Shown here in pieces: positions 53,894-63,100 of a stretch of DNA of 64,000 nucleotides. The translations under genes and the position numbers were made by a program. The stretch's first letter is position 1. Every line of letters begins with the position of its first letter. Origin of the DNA: Methylosinus sp. PW1 (lineage in GTDB: Bacteria > Pseudomonadota > Alphaproteobacteria > Rhizobiales > Beijerinckiaceae). The notes beneath the pieces were generated by a model. That model worked only from the letters and a program-made list of their open reading frames with translations, was not told the origin of the DNA and did not search any database. The stretch covers positions 248,001 to 312,000 of the forward strand of contig NZ_JQNK01000008.1 of assembly GCF_000745215.1 (NCBI RefSeq). Reading direction: 5' to 3'.

Positions 53894-54961
53894 ATGGGAA
53901 CGATCGTTGTCAGGCCGAAGAAGGATGGATCGAAGAGCTTCATGGCGCAGATCATGCGCCGCAATGGCGGGAAGGTCCACCGGGAGTCGAAGACGTTCGA
54001 GCGTCGGCAAGCAGCGCTGGCGTGGCTGGAAAAGCGCGAGGCCGAGCTGGACGCGCCCGGAGGCATAGAGAAGGCTGCGGCCAAAGACCCGACGCTCGGC
54101 GAGGTCATCGACACATACACCGGCGAGTCGAAGCGTCAGATGGGGCGCACAAAGACCCAGGTGCTCAGAGCGATCAAGAAGCACGACATCGCGAATATGC
54201 GCTGCTCGAAGATCAAGAGCGAGGACATCATCTCCCTGGCCCGTTCGCTCGCCGATGAGCGGAGCCCTCAGACGGTGCTGAACTACCTATCGCACCTGGG
54301 GGCGATCTTCGCCGTCGCTAAGCCGGCATGGGGCTATCAGCTCGACCGCGAGGCGATGAAGGATGCGCTCATTGTTGCGAAGCGCCTTGGCATGACATCT
54401 CGATCAAGAGAGCGTGATAGGAGGCCGACACCTGACGAAATAAAACGCCTGCTAGAATTTTTCTCCGATCGCCAAAAGCGTCGTCCAGTGATGATGAAAA
54501 TGACGAAGGTCATTATATTCGCCATGTTCTCGACGCGAAGGCAGGACGAGATATGTCGTATAGAATGGAAATACTATGAAAAAGATGCAAAGCGCGTAAT
54601 GGTAAGAGACATGAAAAATCCAGGAGAAAAAATAGGAAACAACGTGTGGTGCGATCTTCCAGACGAGGCGATTAAAGTAGTTGAGTCAATTGAAAAAACA
54701 GACGGAAAAATTTTTCCATACACTAACAAGGCTATCACGGCTTCGTTCACTAGAGCCTGCAAGGTTTTAGAAATTGAAGATTTGCACTTTCATGATTTGC
54801 GTCATGAAGGAGTATCGCGTCTTTTCGAAACCGGAAGCACGATACCTAAGGCTGCATCTGTCAGCGGTCATAGATCGTGGAGCAGCTTAAAAAGATACGC
54901 CCACTTACGCCAGACTGGCGACAAGTGGGCTAAGGAAACGTGGTTGTGGGAGTTCGTGTGA
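53894..54961 (+). CDS. int: DusA-associated tyrosine recombinase (phage integrase)
   Basis: A 355-residue site-specific recombinase. The N-terminal arm-binding part reads GTIVVRPKKDGSKSFMAQIM, then a core-binding helical domain follows. The catalytic residues appear in FSTRRQDEICRIEW (Arg), HDLRHEG (His-x-x-Arg), SGHRSW (His) and LKRYAHL (Tyr nucleophile). ATG 53894 after GCAGGGG gives MGTIVVR, as in other DusA integrases; ATG 53846 is an alternative. The second half, from about 54400, is strikingly AT-rich. Confidence 0.92.
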   Translation: MGTIVVRPKKDGSKSFMAQIMRRNGGKVHRESKTFERRQAALAWLEKREAELDAPGGIEKAAAKDPTLGEVIDTYTGESKRQMGRTKTQVLRAIKKHDIANMRCSKIKSEDIISLARSLADERSPQTVLNYLSHLGAIFAVAKPAWGYQLDREAMKDALIVAKRLGMTSRSRERDRRPTPDEIKRLLEFFSDRQKRRPVMMKMTKVIIFAMFSTRRQDEICRIEWKYYEKDAKRVMVRDMKNPGEKIGNNVWCDLPDEAIKVVESIEKTDGKIFPYTNKAITASFTRACKVLEIEDLHFHDLRHEGVSRLFETGSTIPKAASVSGHRSWSSLKRYAHLRQTGDKWAKETWLWEFV

Positions 54962-54990
54962 CACCCACATTCTAGGTTAGGGCGTGTGGG

Positions 54991-56493
54991 TCAAAGGTCC
55001 CACGTTTTGGCTCGGATAAACGCAGATACGATCTTAGCTGCTTCGATGTATCCGGTTGCGTTGAGATGGAGCGTATCTCCAGTCCTGAGCGCATCTGGCA
55101 CCCAACCCTTTGCGTAGGCTGTCGCGTCTGGATATGGCCCGCTGGGCGCTCCGAGAGCGACGAGCAAATTAAAGAGGTCCAGGTAGTAGTTTGGATGGGC
55201 GGCAGCAATGGCTGCATTCTTCGCATCGATCGCGATCCGGCCAGGGTTGCTATACTCGGTGGACCCCGCAATAAAACCGATCCAATCGCCGACGATGACG
55301 AGATGCGCGTTCCCCGCGCCCATGCCATGCGCCGCCTCGACGGCGACTATCATCGCCTCATACTGGCCGTCCGGGTCCGTCCCGCCGTTTTTCCAAACAT
55401 CCCCGAGATACGTGACCTTCGCCAACTGCGCCGCGGTGGCGGCCTGAAATCGCGCGTAAATCTGATCGCTGGTTTCGCCCGAGACGCCTTGATTCTCACA
55501 AGTGAGCCCACGCGCCGCCGCATTATAGGCGGCTGCATTCGCCATTTTCCCGCCGAGGCCGTAAGTCAGCGAATTTCCCCAGCCTATCCACAGCCGGTTA
55601 TTGCCGCTGTAGTCGGTCGCGCGCGGCGCGTGGGACTTATATAGATGATCGGCGCGTAGTGATCCTTGCAGTCCATACTCCCACGCCAATGCCCCCTCGA
55701 TGAGCCAGTAATTCGCGACCTGCTCGCCTCCACCAGGGAGCATCGCTGCATTGACCCGCAGATACCGAGCAAGATCAAATTTTGCCCTCACACTCGTCGC
55801 CGAGTCGTCGCCTCCGATATACGTGCCGGCCTCTGTTACTGCGCCCGTGGGCGCTGCGGTGGATGCGATCGAGTTGACATATGCGAGATTGGCGGCCCCG
55901 TCTGCTCTGACGCCAATTATCGCCTTGACGCCCTTACCGAAACCATCGCCGCTCGCGGGACTAGACCCGCCTCCGGGACCGAGCACGTAGATATGATCTT
56001 GCGTGGTGTCGCTGGTTGCCCTCTGCATGTAAGTCATGATGCGCAGATTGTCAGCAGCGCGCCCTGTCCGATATAGAGTCTTGTTGGTAGCGACAGCGTT
56101 CTGATCGGCTGACGAGCGACGCGCTACGAGAAATGACTGATAGGCGTCAATATGTGGCTCGTCGCCGCGGAGTATGTTGCCGCCATCGACGCCGTTGAAC
56201 GACAGCACTGGGATGCCGGTCGCCCAACTATCGGCGGCGAGCGTCGGCTTTTCTGCGGTTGTCGATGCGGTAAACGCCCATGTCCCGCTAGCATCGCTCC
56301 ACGTCGCGACTTTGTTGCTTCCATCGGCCGTCACATTGATGCGGCTGTCATAGTCGAGATATGAGCCGACCGGGAGCTGCGAGAGGGCGAACGGCGACGG
56401 AGCCATCCCAGCGCCCGTAGTTAGGGCGTTGGGGTTGCCGACGCGGTCGGGCCAGCCGGGCGCGATAAGGCCAAAGGGAGTCATCATCGTCAC
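54991..56493 (-). CDS. Prophage tail-type protein with SGNH hydrolase domain
   Basis: A 500-residue protein. The first half, to about residue 265, is beta-rich with LamG/concanavalin-like features (NVTADGSNKVATWSDASGTW, IPVLSFNGVDGGNILRGDEP). The second half is SGNH/GDSL-like. Its block I reads IGWGNSLTYGLGG, a GNSL variant with Asn in place of the usual Asp. The end carries TLHLNATGYIEAAKIV, which supplies the His block. Such proteins often act as tail spikes that remove acyl groups from surface polysaccharide. Confidence 0.72.
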   Translation of the reverse strand: MTMMTPFGLIAPGWPDRVGNPNALTTGAGMAPSPFALSQLPVGSYLDYDSRINVTADGSNKVATWSDASGTWAFTASTTAEKPTLAADSWATGIPVLSFNGVDGGNILRGDEPHIDAYQSFLVARRSSADQNAVATNKTLYRTGRAADNLRIMTYMQRATSDTTQDHIYVLGPGGGSSPASGDGFGKGVKAIIGVRADGAANLAYVNSIASTAAPTGAVTEAGTYIGGDDSATSVRAKFDLARYLRVNAAMLPGGGEQVANYWLIEGALAWEYGLQGSLRADHLYKSHAPRATDYSGNNRLWIGWGNSLTYGLGGKMANAAAYNAAARGLTCENQGVSGETSDQIYARFQAATAAQLAKVTYLGDVWKNGGTDPDGQYEAMIVAVEAAHGMGAGNAHLVIVGDWIGFIAGSTEYSNPGRIAIDAKNAAIAAAHPNYYLDLFNLLVALGAPSGPYPDATAYAKGWVPDALRTGDTLHLNATGYIEAAKIVSAFIRAKTWDL

Positions 56494-56855
56494 GCCCCGT
56501 AGGTGTATCGGACGCCTTCGCCGGAGACGGTCGCGTCGAGATAGATGCTCGCGAGATCGGCGACTGGCAGCGTGACCGCCTCCCCTGCCGCGAGGCGATG
56601 GCCCCTGCCTGTTCCCGTTGTGCCGCTGGCGCTCACAGCCGGCCCGCCATAGGCGATGTAGCCGGTGTTAGCCGGGTCCGCCTGCAGCGTCACCCATTTC
56701 GCCGGCGTCGTAGCTGCGAGCGTAACCGGAGTTCCGGCCGTCGTGACCTCTTTATGACCGTCGCCAATGCTGGTTGTCGCGTGATTGATCTTTCCGTCTT
56801 CGACGATGACGCCCGGCGTAGGATCAAGGCTACCGCCATTAGGATGTGCGCTCAT
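56490..56855 (-). CDS. Prophage protein, unknown
   Basis: A 121-residue protein (MSAHPNGGSLDPTPGVIVED) with a beta-rich domain: TPAKWVTLQADPANTGYIAY, RLAAGEAVTLPVADLASIYL. It resembles small phage tail-attachment or decoration proteins in character only. Its stop overlaps the start of the SGNH protein gene, and GAGGAACAA precedes the start at 56855. Confidence 0.6.
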   Translation of the reverse strand: MSAHPNGGSLDPTPGVIVEDGKINHATTSIGDGHKEVTTAGTPVTLAATTPAKWVTLQADPANTGYIAYGGPAVSASGTTGTGRGHRLAAGEAVTLPVADLASIYLDATVSGEGVRYTYGA

Positions 56856-57100
56856 TTGTTCCTCGCGGCTTTCCAGATTTGGATCATGATCGCCACCCAA
56901 ATCTGAACGATCTTCGAAATCACCAAGGCGGCCGCGAGCCCAGGTCCGAGCATTGCCCCAACCTCTGAAACCTGCTTCGCCGCATCGAACCATAGCGGCG
57001 TCGATCCAACAACGCCGGCAGCAATGAGCGCCACTTTATCGCTCGCGGTTTCCGACAAGCCGGAGAGCAGTCCTTGCGCATGGCATGTTGGCGTCGGCAT
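56852..57100 (-). CDS. Holin-like membrane protein
   Basis: An 82-residue protein with hydrophobic stretches near residues 22-33 (KVALIAAGVVGS) and 48-75 (MLGPGLAAALVISKIVQIWV), ending in a short basic tail. Size, membrane topology and position between tail and spanin-like genes fit a holin. No holin family is clearly matched. Confidence 0.5.
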   Translation of the reverse strand: MPTPTCHAQGLLSGLSETASDKVALIAAGVVGSTPLWFDAAKQVSEVGAMLGPGLAAALVISKIVQIWVAIMIQIWKAARNK

Positions 57101-57101
57101 G

Positions 57102-57353
57102 TCACTTCACCTTCTGCCCACGGCAAATGCGCGCTTCTCCGTCGAGACGGAGCGTGATGTTGATGACTTTGGTGGCGGACGGCGTGCGCGTCGTTTCGAC
57201 GAACCGCGCAACATCTTCCAGCTCGTCGTCGCTCAACGGCCTCGGGCAGGCCGGAGCAATCTGACGCTGAATTTCAGCTTTTCTGGCTGGTTGAAGGACT
57301 GCCGCCGGTGGATTTCCGTGCGCGCAGCCGGCGAGCAAGCTCGTCAGGATCAT
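57102..57353 (-). CDS. Outer-membrane spanin-like lipoprotein (Rz1-type)
   Basis: An 83-residue protein whose start MILTSLLAGCAHGNPP has a lipobox (LAGC), so the mature protein would be a lipid-anchored periplasmic peptide. The tail includes ACPRPLSDDELEDVARFVET and a Cys near the end. Its 5' end overlaps the membrane-anchored gene 57274-57540 by 80 bp in another frame, as Rz1 overlaps Rz. Confidence 0.62.
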   Translation of the reverse strand: MILTSLLAGCAHGNPPAAVLQPARKAEIQRQIAPACPRPLSDDELEDVARFVETTRTPSATKVINITLRLDGEARICRGQKVK

Positions 57354-57540
57354 CGCTCGGGCCAGGGAGAGAGGACCGCTCGTCGGCAATCTCTGCGATT
57401 GCCCGCTCTGTTTCGACGGCCGCATCTGCGACAGCCTCGTGCTCATGTGCTTGGACACGATCTTCATCCTGTCGCTTACCTCGGAGCGCTGCGAACAGCG
57501 CTCCGAGGATGCTTGCGATAATGGTGGAGAGCCACGTCAC
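57274..57540 (-). CDS. Inner-membrane spanin-like protein (Rz-type)
   Basis: An 88-residue protein with an N-terminal membrane helix (TWLSTIIASILGALFAAL) and a charged helical periplasmic part (VADAAVETERAIAEIADERS), the layout of an i-spanin. GTG 57540 overlaps the stop of the next upstream gene (GTGA). The frame overlap with the downstream lipoprotein supports a spanin pair. Confidence 0.6.
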   Translation of the reverse strand: MTWLSTIIASILGALFAALRGKRQDEDRVQAHEHEAVADAAVETERAIAEIADERSSLPGPSDDPDELARRLRARKSTGGSPSTSQKS

Positions 57541-58010
57541 GAGGTCGAACTCGTCGCGTTGGCCGCCAGCTTATAGTTGCCAGCGAGCAGGTCCCAGATC
57601 GCGCCGACGATCGCCCACGAGCCCGTGGTCGGGATGAACGATCGCGCATGGACGAGAATGTAGAGGATCACCGCGCCGGAGCCGACATAGTTCCAGATCG
57701 GATAGAGGAAGGCGGGCACCCACGACGGCGCGGCGATCAGGGGCGGGCCGACCTCGGACGGCGAGGGGAAGATGTAGAGCGTATTGCTGGCGTCGGCGGC
57801 GAGCGACGGCTCGGTCAGCGCGAACAGCGCCACGACGGAACTGAGCGCGAAGGCGACGAACGGGCGGCCGATGAAGGCGAGACTGGCGACGATGGCCAGC
57901 ATGATCGTGGCGAACCAGAACGGCAACGCCGTGTAGCCGATCGCGACGGCGGCGAGAATGATCGTCATGTTCAGCAAGTCTCGCAAGATGTAGTTGTCGG
58001 CGTATTTCAT
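57537..58010 (-). CDS. Prophage membrane protein, unknown
   Basis: A 157-residue protein with about four hydrophobic segments (TIILAAVAIGYTALPFWFAT, VAFALSSVVALFALTEPSLA, IWNYVGSGAVILYILVHARS). AGGAAG precedes the ATG at 58010. It lies between the gp49-like and spanin-like genes, so a lysis or superinfection role is possible. Confidence 0.55.
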   Translation of the reverse strand: MKYADNYILRDLLNMTIILAAVAIGYTALPFWFATIMLAIVASLAFIGRPFVAFALSSVVALFALTEPSLAADASNTLYIFPSPSEVGPPLIAAPSWVPAFLYPIWNYVGSGAVILYILVHARSFIPTTGSWAIVGAIWDLLAGNYKLAANATSSTS

Positions 58011-58061
58011 TTCAGCTTCCTCGTGTTGCCGGCGATCCGGCTGTTGATCCGACGTTTGGCG

Positions 58062-58691
58062 TCAGAAGGCGGTATTGAAGGGCGCGCGACCGCTCAGGGC
58101 ATTCATGAGCGTGTAGCCCTCCAGCTCCCAGAGCTTGTTGCGCGCATTGTCGAAGGCGATATTGCGACCAATCTCGGGGTCGAAATTTTCCGGCGACGCG
58201 CAAGCGCTATGGCCGATGGAGATGAAACCGTTGCGCAGCGTCAGCGCGCAAATGGTGACGGTCGTGCCGGCGAGGAGCGTGTAGGTCGTGTTGACGATCA
58301 GGCTGTCGATGGACAGCGGTGTGACGCGCGGCGCAGTCAGCCCCTTGGCGACGATCTCCGCGTCGAGCTTCGCTTCGTCACCGCTGGTGTGACCACGCTT
58401 CACTTGCGCTTCGAGCGCATCGTTCTTCGCCGCCACAGCCTTCTGGTAAGGCATCCACTCGGCGTATAATTCATTTGTTGGCCTATTTCCGTCCCCCTGC
58501 CAAAGCCTGACGCTCGTGCGGCCGTGGGAGCCGCCGTTCGGATCGAAGACGGCGATATTGATGAGCGTGTCGCTCCAGACATAGGAGACGATCGCAGCGA
58601 GCGGCTGCGTTCTTCCACAATAAGAGCTGAGTTCCGGGTCATGCTCGCCCGGCCAAAACCACACGACTCGTCCAATGGAAGGCTTGATCAT
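58062..58691 (-). CDS. Prophage protein with N4 gp49/Sf6 gp66-like C-terminal domain
   Basis: A 209-residue protein. The last 75 residues (VTICALTLRNGFISIGHSAC, ASPENFDPEIGRNIAFDNAR, NKLWELEGYTLM) match the N4 gp49/Sf6 gp66 domain found in many phages. The N-terminal 80 residues (MIKPSIGRVVWFWPGEHDPE ... LINIAVFDPNGGSHGRTS) form a separate phage domain. The two are joined by a charged helix. The biochemical role of both is unknown. Confidence 0.75.
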   Translation of the reverse strand: MIKPSIGRVVWFWPGEHDPELSSYCGRTQPLAAIVSYVWSDTLINIAVFDPNGGSHGRTSVRLWQGDGNRPTNELYAEWMPYQKAVAAKNDALEAQVKRGHTSGDEAKLDAEIVAKGLTAPRVTPLSIDSLIVNTTYTLLAGTTVTICALTLRNGFISIGHSACASPENFDPEIGRNIAFDNARNKLWELEGYTLMNALSGRAPFNTAF

Positions 58692-58729
58692 TTTGTGTCA
58701 CCCATTTCCGGGATACCGCCCGGCACGGA

Positions 58730-58858
58730 TCAGTTGAACGACTTTCCGGTGATCGCTCGCCAAATCGTGTCGATGATCGGCGCGGCGATTGCGAACACGA
58801 CGACTCCAACAATGAAGAGGCCGCCGTATTCGATGAATTTCCCGATTTCCGCGAGCAT
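58730..58858 (-). CDS. Very small prophage membrane protein
   Basis: A 42-residue frame translated by hand: it starts MLAEIGKFIEYGGLFIVGVV and continues VVFAIAAPIIDTIWRAITGK. It contains one membrane helix. It lies in the packed lysis block between genes on the same strand and fits the gap exactly, so it is probably real; a holin or antiholin role is possible. Confidence 0.5.
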   Translation of the reverse strand: MLAEIGKFIEYGGLFIVGVVVFAIAAPIIDTIWRAITGKSFN

Positions 58859-58863
58859 GACGC

Positions 58864-59043
58864 TCACTCCCTCTTGAGGTCGAGCCAGAGCTTGATGAAG
58901 GACGGAATGGTGGCGATGATAACGACGCCGATTGCGATGGCGATGGTCGTCTTGTCGGGGTTTGGAAAGGCGTAGGAAAACACGCCGATCGCAATCGCGC
59001 CGACGAGAATGGTTCGCACCATCATGGCTTCGAACTGGCCCAT
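58864..59043 (-). CDS. Small prophage membrane protein with two helices
   Basis: A 59-residue protein (MGQFEAMMVRTILVGAIAIG, then TTIAIAIGVVIIATIPSFIK) with two membrane segments and a charged end LWLDLKRE. ATG 59043 lies 1 bp from the endolysin stop region. Size and position make it another holin/antiholin candidate. Confidence 0.55.
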   Translation of the reverse strand: MGQFEAMMVRTILVGAIAIGVFSYAFPNPDKTTIAIAIGVVIIATIPSFIKLWLDLKRE

Positions 59044-59044
59044 G

Positions 59045-59527
59045 TCACGCCTCGCTTCCGGCTTTGACCGCGCCGACGCGAAAAGCTCCGTCATGCGGAG
59101 CCTTCGGGAATGGAGCGCCGTGCGGCCACGAATATGAGTGAATGATCGAGCGCGGGAACTTCACGATGTTCACACGATCGCTCTGGTTGCCGCCGAGCCC
59201 CCACACATAGGAGCCGTCGAAATCGACGACGAAGAACACATGGCCGCCGCCATTGCGCTTCTTGGTCGCGATTGCGCCGACGACTGGGCTCGTCACCTTG
59301 TCGCCATACTTGGCGTAATCGAGCGCCCAAAGCGTGCCGGTCGAAGGAAGCCCCGCCTGACGCAAGCACGCGCCGACGAAAGCCGCGCACCATGGAACAG
59401 CGTCGTGCTTGACTTCCGGGTGGCCGGCAAGCGCGTAGAGCGCGACGACCTTCGGATTGTCGAGATCGCCGATACCCTCATGCAGGCCGATGTAGGAGCG
59501 CGCGATATCGATCCATTTGAGGCTCAT
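59045..59527 (-). CDS. Prophage endolysin-like peptidase (TIGR02594/CHAP-like)
   Basis: A 160-residue protein. [40 protein letters not shown] (catalytic Cys in PWCAAF) and [20 protein letters not shown] (His) followed by [11 protein letters not shown] match the TIGR02594 family of Cys/His amidases or endopeptidases. It has no signal peptide, so it needs a holin. It overlaps the RlpA gene stop by ATGA. Confidence 0.83.
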   Translation of the reverse strand: MSLKWIDIARSYIGLHEGIGDLDNPKVVALYALAGHPEVKHDAVPWCAAFVGACLRQAGLPSTGTLWALDYAKYGDKVTSPVVGAIATKKRNGGGHVFFVVDFDGSYVWGLGGNQSDRVNIVKFPRSIIHSYSWPHGAPFPKAPHDGAFRVGAVKAGSEA

Positions 59528-59967
59528 CGAAGCACCTGTATGGTAACGCGCGCGACGCCAGCGCCGAGCATGGCGAGGCGGGCCGCAGCGGCGCGGGAGA
59601 GGTCGATTGACCGGCCGGTGTAAGCCGCCGGCCCGCGATCATTGACGCGAACGACGACGGAGCGGTCGCCATGCGAGACGAGAACCTTCGTGCCGAACGG
59701 GAGGGAGCGATGCGCCGCCGTCAGTGCGCCTGGATTGAAGCGCTCGCCGTTTGCTGTGTGGCGGTTCAGCCGCTCGCCGCCGCCATAATAGGAGGCGAAT
59801 GACCACATCGGCGGCGTGCGCGTGCGCTTCAGACCGCTATTCGACGGATGAAGACGAGCTTCGTTCCACTGAAGCGAGCGGATCAGATCGCCGATCAAAT
59901 CTGCCTTTGCGGCAGATGGAGCGACGGCGATCGACGCTGCGAGCAATATGGCGCGAATGTTCGGCAT
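59524..59967 (-). CDS. Prophage RlpA-like protein
   Basis: A 147-residue secreted protein with a signal peptide ([20 protein letters not shown]), a linker and a double-psi barrel: [60 protein letters not shown]. It shares the [12 protein letters not shown] block with the host RlpA at 42 kb. It may help cleave denuded glycan during lysis and is coupled to the endolysin. Confidence 0.85.
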   Translation of the reverse strand: MPNIRAILLAASIAVAPSAAKADLIGDLIRSLQWNEARLHPSNSGLKRTRTPPMWSFASYYGGGERLNRHTANGERFNPGALTAAHRSLPFGTKVLVSHGDRSVVVRVNDRGPAAYTGRSIDLSRAAAARLAMLGAGVARVTIQVLR

Positions 59968-60104
59968 GAAATCTCCCCGACGAATTCCGTCGAAACATAG
60001 GAGATTTTCCGACGCTCGGCAATACGTCGATTGACATTTCCCGTCGCAATGCTAGGTAGGTAACTGCTTGAGCCCGCTGTTGTCAGCCCAGCGATGCTCG
60101 CTTA

Positions 60105-60138
60105 GAGGCCACCGACGATATCCGGCGTCGGTGGCCTC
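60105..60138. terminator. Long hairpin after the giant prophage gene
   Basis: A 12-bp perfect stem (GAGGCCACCGAC/GTCGGTGGCCTC) with a 10-base loop lies 2 bp beyond the stop of the minus-strand giant gene. No T-tract follows on that strand; on the plus strand TTTC follows. It probably separates the giant gene from the lysis block. Confidence 0.55.
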
Positions 60139-60140
60139 TT

Positions 60141-63100
60141 TCATCTCCGATAGATCGACGGCGCGGTCTCTTCCTTGATCCGATCCTCCAGCTTCGGATC
60201 GAGATCGACGCCAAGCTCCATGCGATCGTGCTTTTTCCTGAACCGCTTGGCCTCCTGCATGATCGACTTCGGCGTGATCCGCGCCTCCGGCACTTCGGCG
60301 TTATAGGCGTCCACTTTCTTCTGTGCCGCCGCAATCGCATCCTGGTCGCCACTCAGTCTGGCTCGTCCAGCCGCCCGAAGCGCCGCCGACTTCTCTCCAT
60401 GGATGCGAGTTTGCGTGTTCGTCTGGAACGTGTTGCGTGCGTATTGGTCGGATATCTCGGCCGGCGTGAAGCCAATCGCCTGCTTGATAACATCCTGTAT
60501 CGGAACATTTTCGACGACTGGATTTCCGTTTTTGTCCTGGACGCCTTCGACCGCATAGCGCCCGGCTTTGGCGATGTTACGCACCGCCGCCGGAGCCATC
60601 TTCTCGACGCCGCGAACGATATTGCCCTTCACGATCTCCGATCCGCCCTGATAGACCTGATGCAGGAGGCTGAGCGGAGCGCCGCCGAGCTGTTCGAGCC
60701 AGCTTGCCCATTGCTGATCGGCGTTCAACTCGCGATTATTCGCCCTGAACCAGAGATCGGCGAGACCGAGGCGGTCGGACAGCGCCGTCCCGGTGATGTA
60801 GCCGGGCGCGCCATCCATAATCATTCCGCCGACCGCGCGCCCGACCATCGTGTCGCCGGTGTGCTCCAGCACCCACTTCCGCAGCTCCTCGTCCGGATCG
60901 TCGCCGCCGAGGAATGCGCCGGCCATCATCATCACGAGGCTGTAGAAATAGGCCCCGCGAACGCCGGCCGCGCCAGCCGTGAGAAGCATGGTCGAGGCAA
61001 TGCGCCCGATCGCTGCCTTGCGCGTCTCGGCGTCGGCCCCGCGTAGCGTCTGGTGCATGTCGCGGAATAGCCGGAACAGGATGTTCGCCTGGAACGCCTT
61101 CAGGGCGAAGGCGGCTCTGCCGATATCGCTCCGCATGATGCGCGGCTTGCTCGACGACTGGTTGTCGAAGTGCGTCATCCACGTCAGGTCGGCGGCCTTA
61201 GCGATTGACTTTTCCTGTGAGAGGCCAGCCGCCTTGGCGATACGATAGGCCGCCATGAATGTGACTTCACGGTTCAGGCGTTCCGTGTGGTGCATCGGGG
61301 CAGAGGCCGCCTTCATGATGTTGTGCCGGATCGGATTGTAGTCGATGCCGCTCTCGGCGACGTTGGCGAGATCATGCGCCTGCGTCTTGTCGATCACGCC
61401 GAGATCGTAGCCAGCTCTGATCGCCTTCCTCTCGTCGTCGGTGAGCGTTGAGGCATTTTCGATGAAGCCGCGCCCGACAAGCACATCACGAAGCGCGCGG
61501 GCATTCTCGGAAGCGGCCCTTCGAAGCCCTGCATTCGTTTCCTCGTCATAGGCGAGGTTCGGAATTCCCTTCGTCCACGCCTGATCCAGATTGACGATCG
61601 CCGAGGAGAGATTGAACGCCATTGTCCACATGAAGGCGAAAGACGAGAGCCTGTAGGCCCACGGCTCTCCCTGTGGGTTCATGGCGAAGTCGTGAGCGCG
61701 AACCATCTCGTTATAGACAGCGCCGGCCCGGATCGGGTCGTCCGCCTCTTTGACCTCGCGGCCGGCGCTATCGATGTGTTCCTGGAGCTCCATTCCGTAG
61801 CGCAGGCGCGCGAGCTGATGGCCGGAGTGGAACATATTGTTGGCGAAGGCGCGGAGCGCATCCGTGTCGAAGCCGAGACGGTTCTTGCGGTGAATACGGT
61901 TCTTGCGGATGGAAAGGTCGGGCAGTGTTTCGAGATATTTCTGCCAAATCTTGTCGCGAAGATCGTCTGGCGCGCCGGCCCCTTCCAGGAGCGCATCGAC
62001 CTCAGCGACGAACTTCGGATCGAGCGCGCGCTCAACCTCGCTCTTCACGGTCGCCAAACCCTGCTCCACCCTGTAGCCGGGCGTCTTCTCCATTTCTTCG
62101 GCGAATTTGCGCTGCTCGCCGCGCGACTCGAAGCGCGAGAACGAGATCACCTTCCCTTCGCCATCGCGCACGGTGACGAAGTAGTTACCGAAACGGGCCA
62201 GAGGGAAGTAAGGGCCGGTCAGCCGGTTCGCCTCGAACATTTCCCGCATCTTCTTGATGCGAGCGGCGCGGTTCCGGCGCGCGACCGTCCGCGCCTTGGC
62301 GAGCGCCAGATCGGCCGCATCCTTGGCCGCGTCGCGCTCCCTGCCGACCAACCCCTCGTCGGTGATGCGCTGCATTTCGTCGCTGTGGATCTGCTCGGCT
62401 CGGCGCACGGTGCGATCGAGCGCCTTCTGGACGTTGGCGATGACCTCCGCCTCGGACTCGTCGGCGCGCTTCTCGTAGGCGTCGCGAACGTCGTTGTAGA
62501 GCTGCTTGGAAACGTCAGACATGGCGTCATAGCGCGTCTTCAGCTCGCCCCAGGCCGCCTTGCGCGCGGCGTCTTCATTCTGCTTCTTGAGCGCAGCCTC
62601 GTATCGCTCGGAGCCTGGGCGGAAGCGCCGCATATCGTCTCGGTCGGCCGGCGTCATCCCCTCCTGGCCCGACCATTCCTTGCTTGGGTCGGCCTGCGCG
62701 ATCGTGCTCTCGTGCATCAAGTCCATGAGCGCGGTGTTCTCTTCCTTATTATTCCGCGCGTAGGAGAACCATTTTTGCAACAGCCCATCCGCCTCTTCGG
62801 CGAGCGTGTTGCGGAACTGGTCCATCGCCTGCTTCGTCGAGATGTAGTGCTTCGCTGAAGGAAGACCCTTCGCCAATTCGAGGAAGAGTGGACGTGTCGG
62901 GACTAGCGCCAAGGCGCTGAATTTCCCGACCTGATCGGTCGATCCTTTCGCGCCCACCATGACGCTCGTCAGGAAGTCGCTGGCGGCGTCGGCGGCTTTC
63001 TTGAAGAGGCCATGGGCGTCGGCGGCGATATCCTTCGGCGAGGCGATCGAATAGCGCGAGCCGCCCGGCCCCGGAATGGTCGGCTCCGGCGAGTCCGTGA

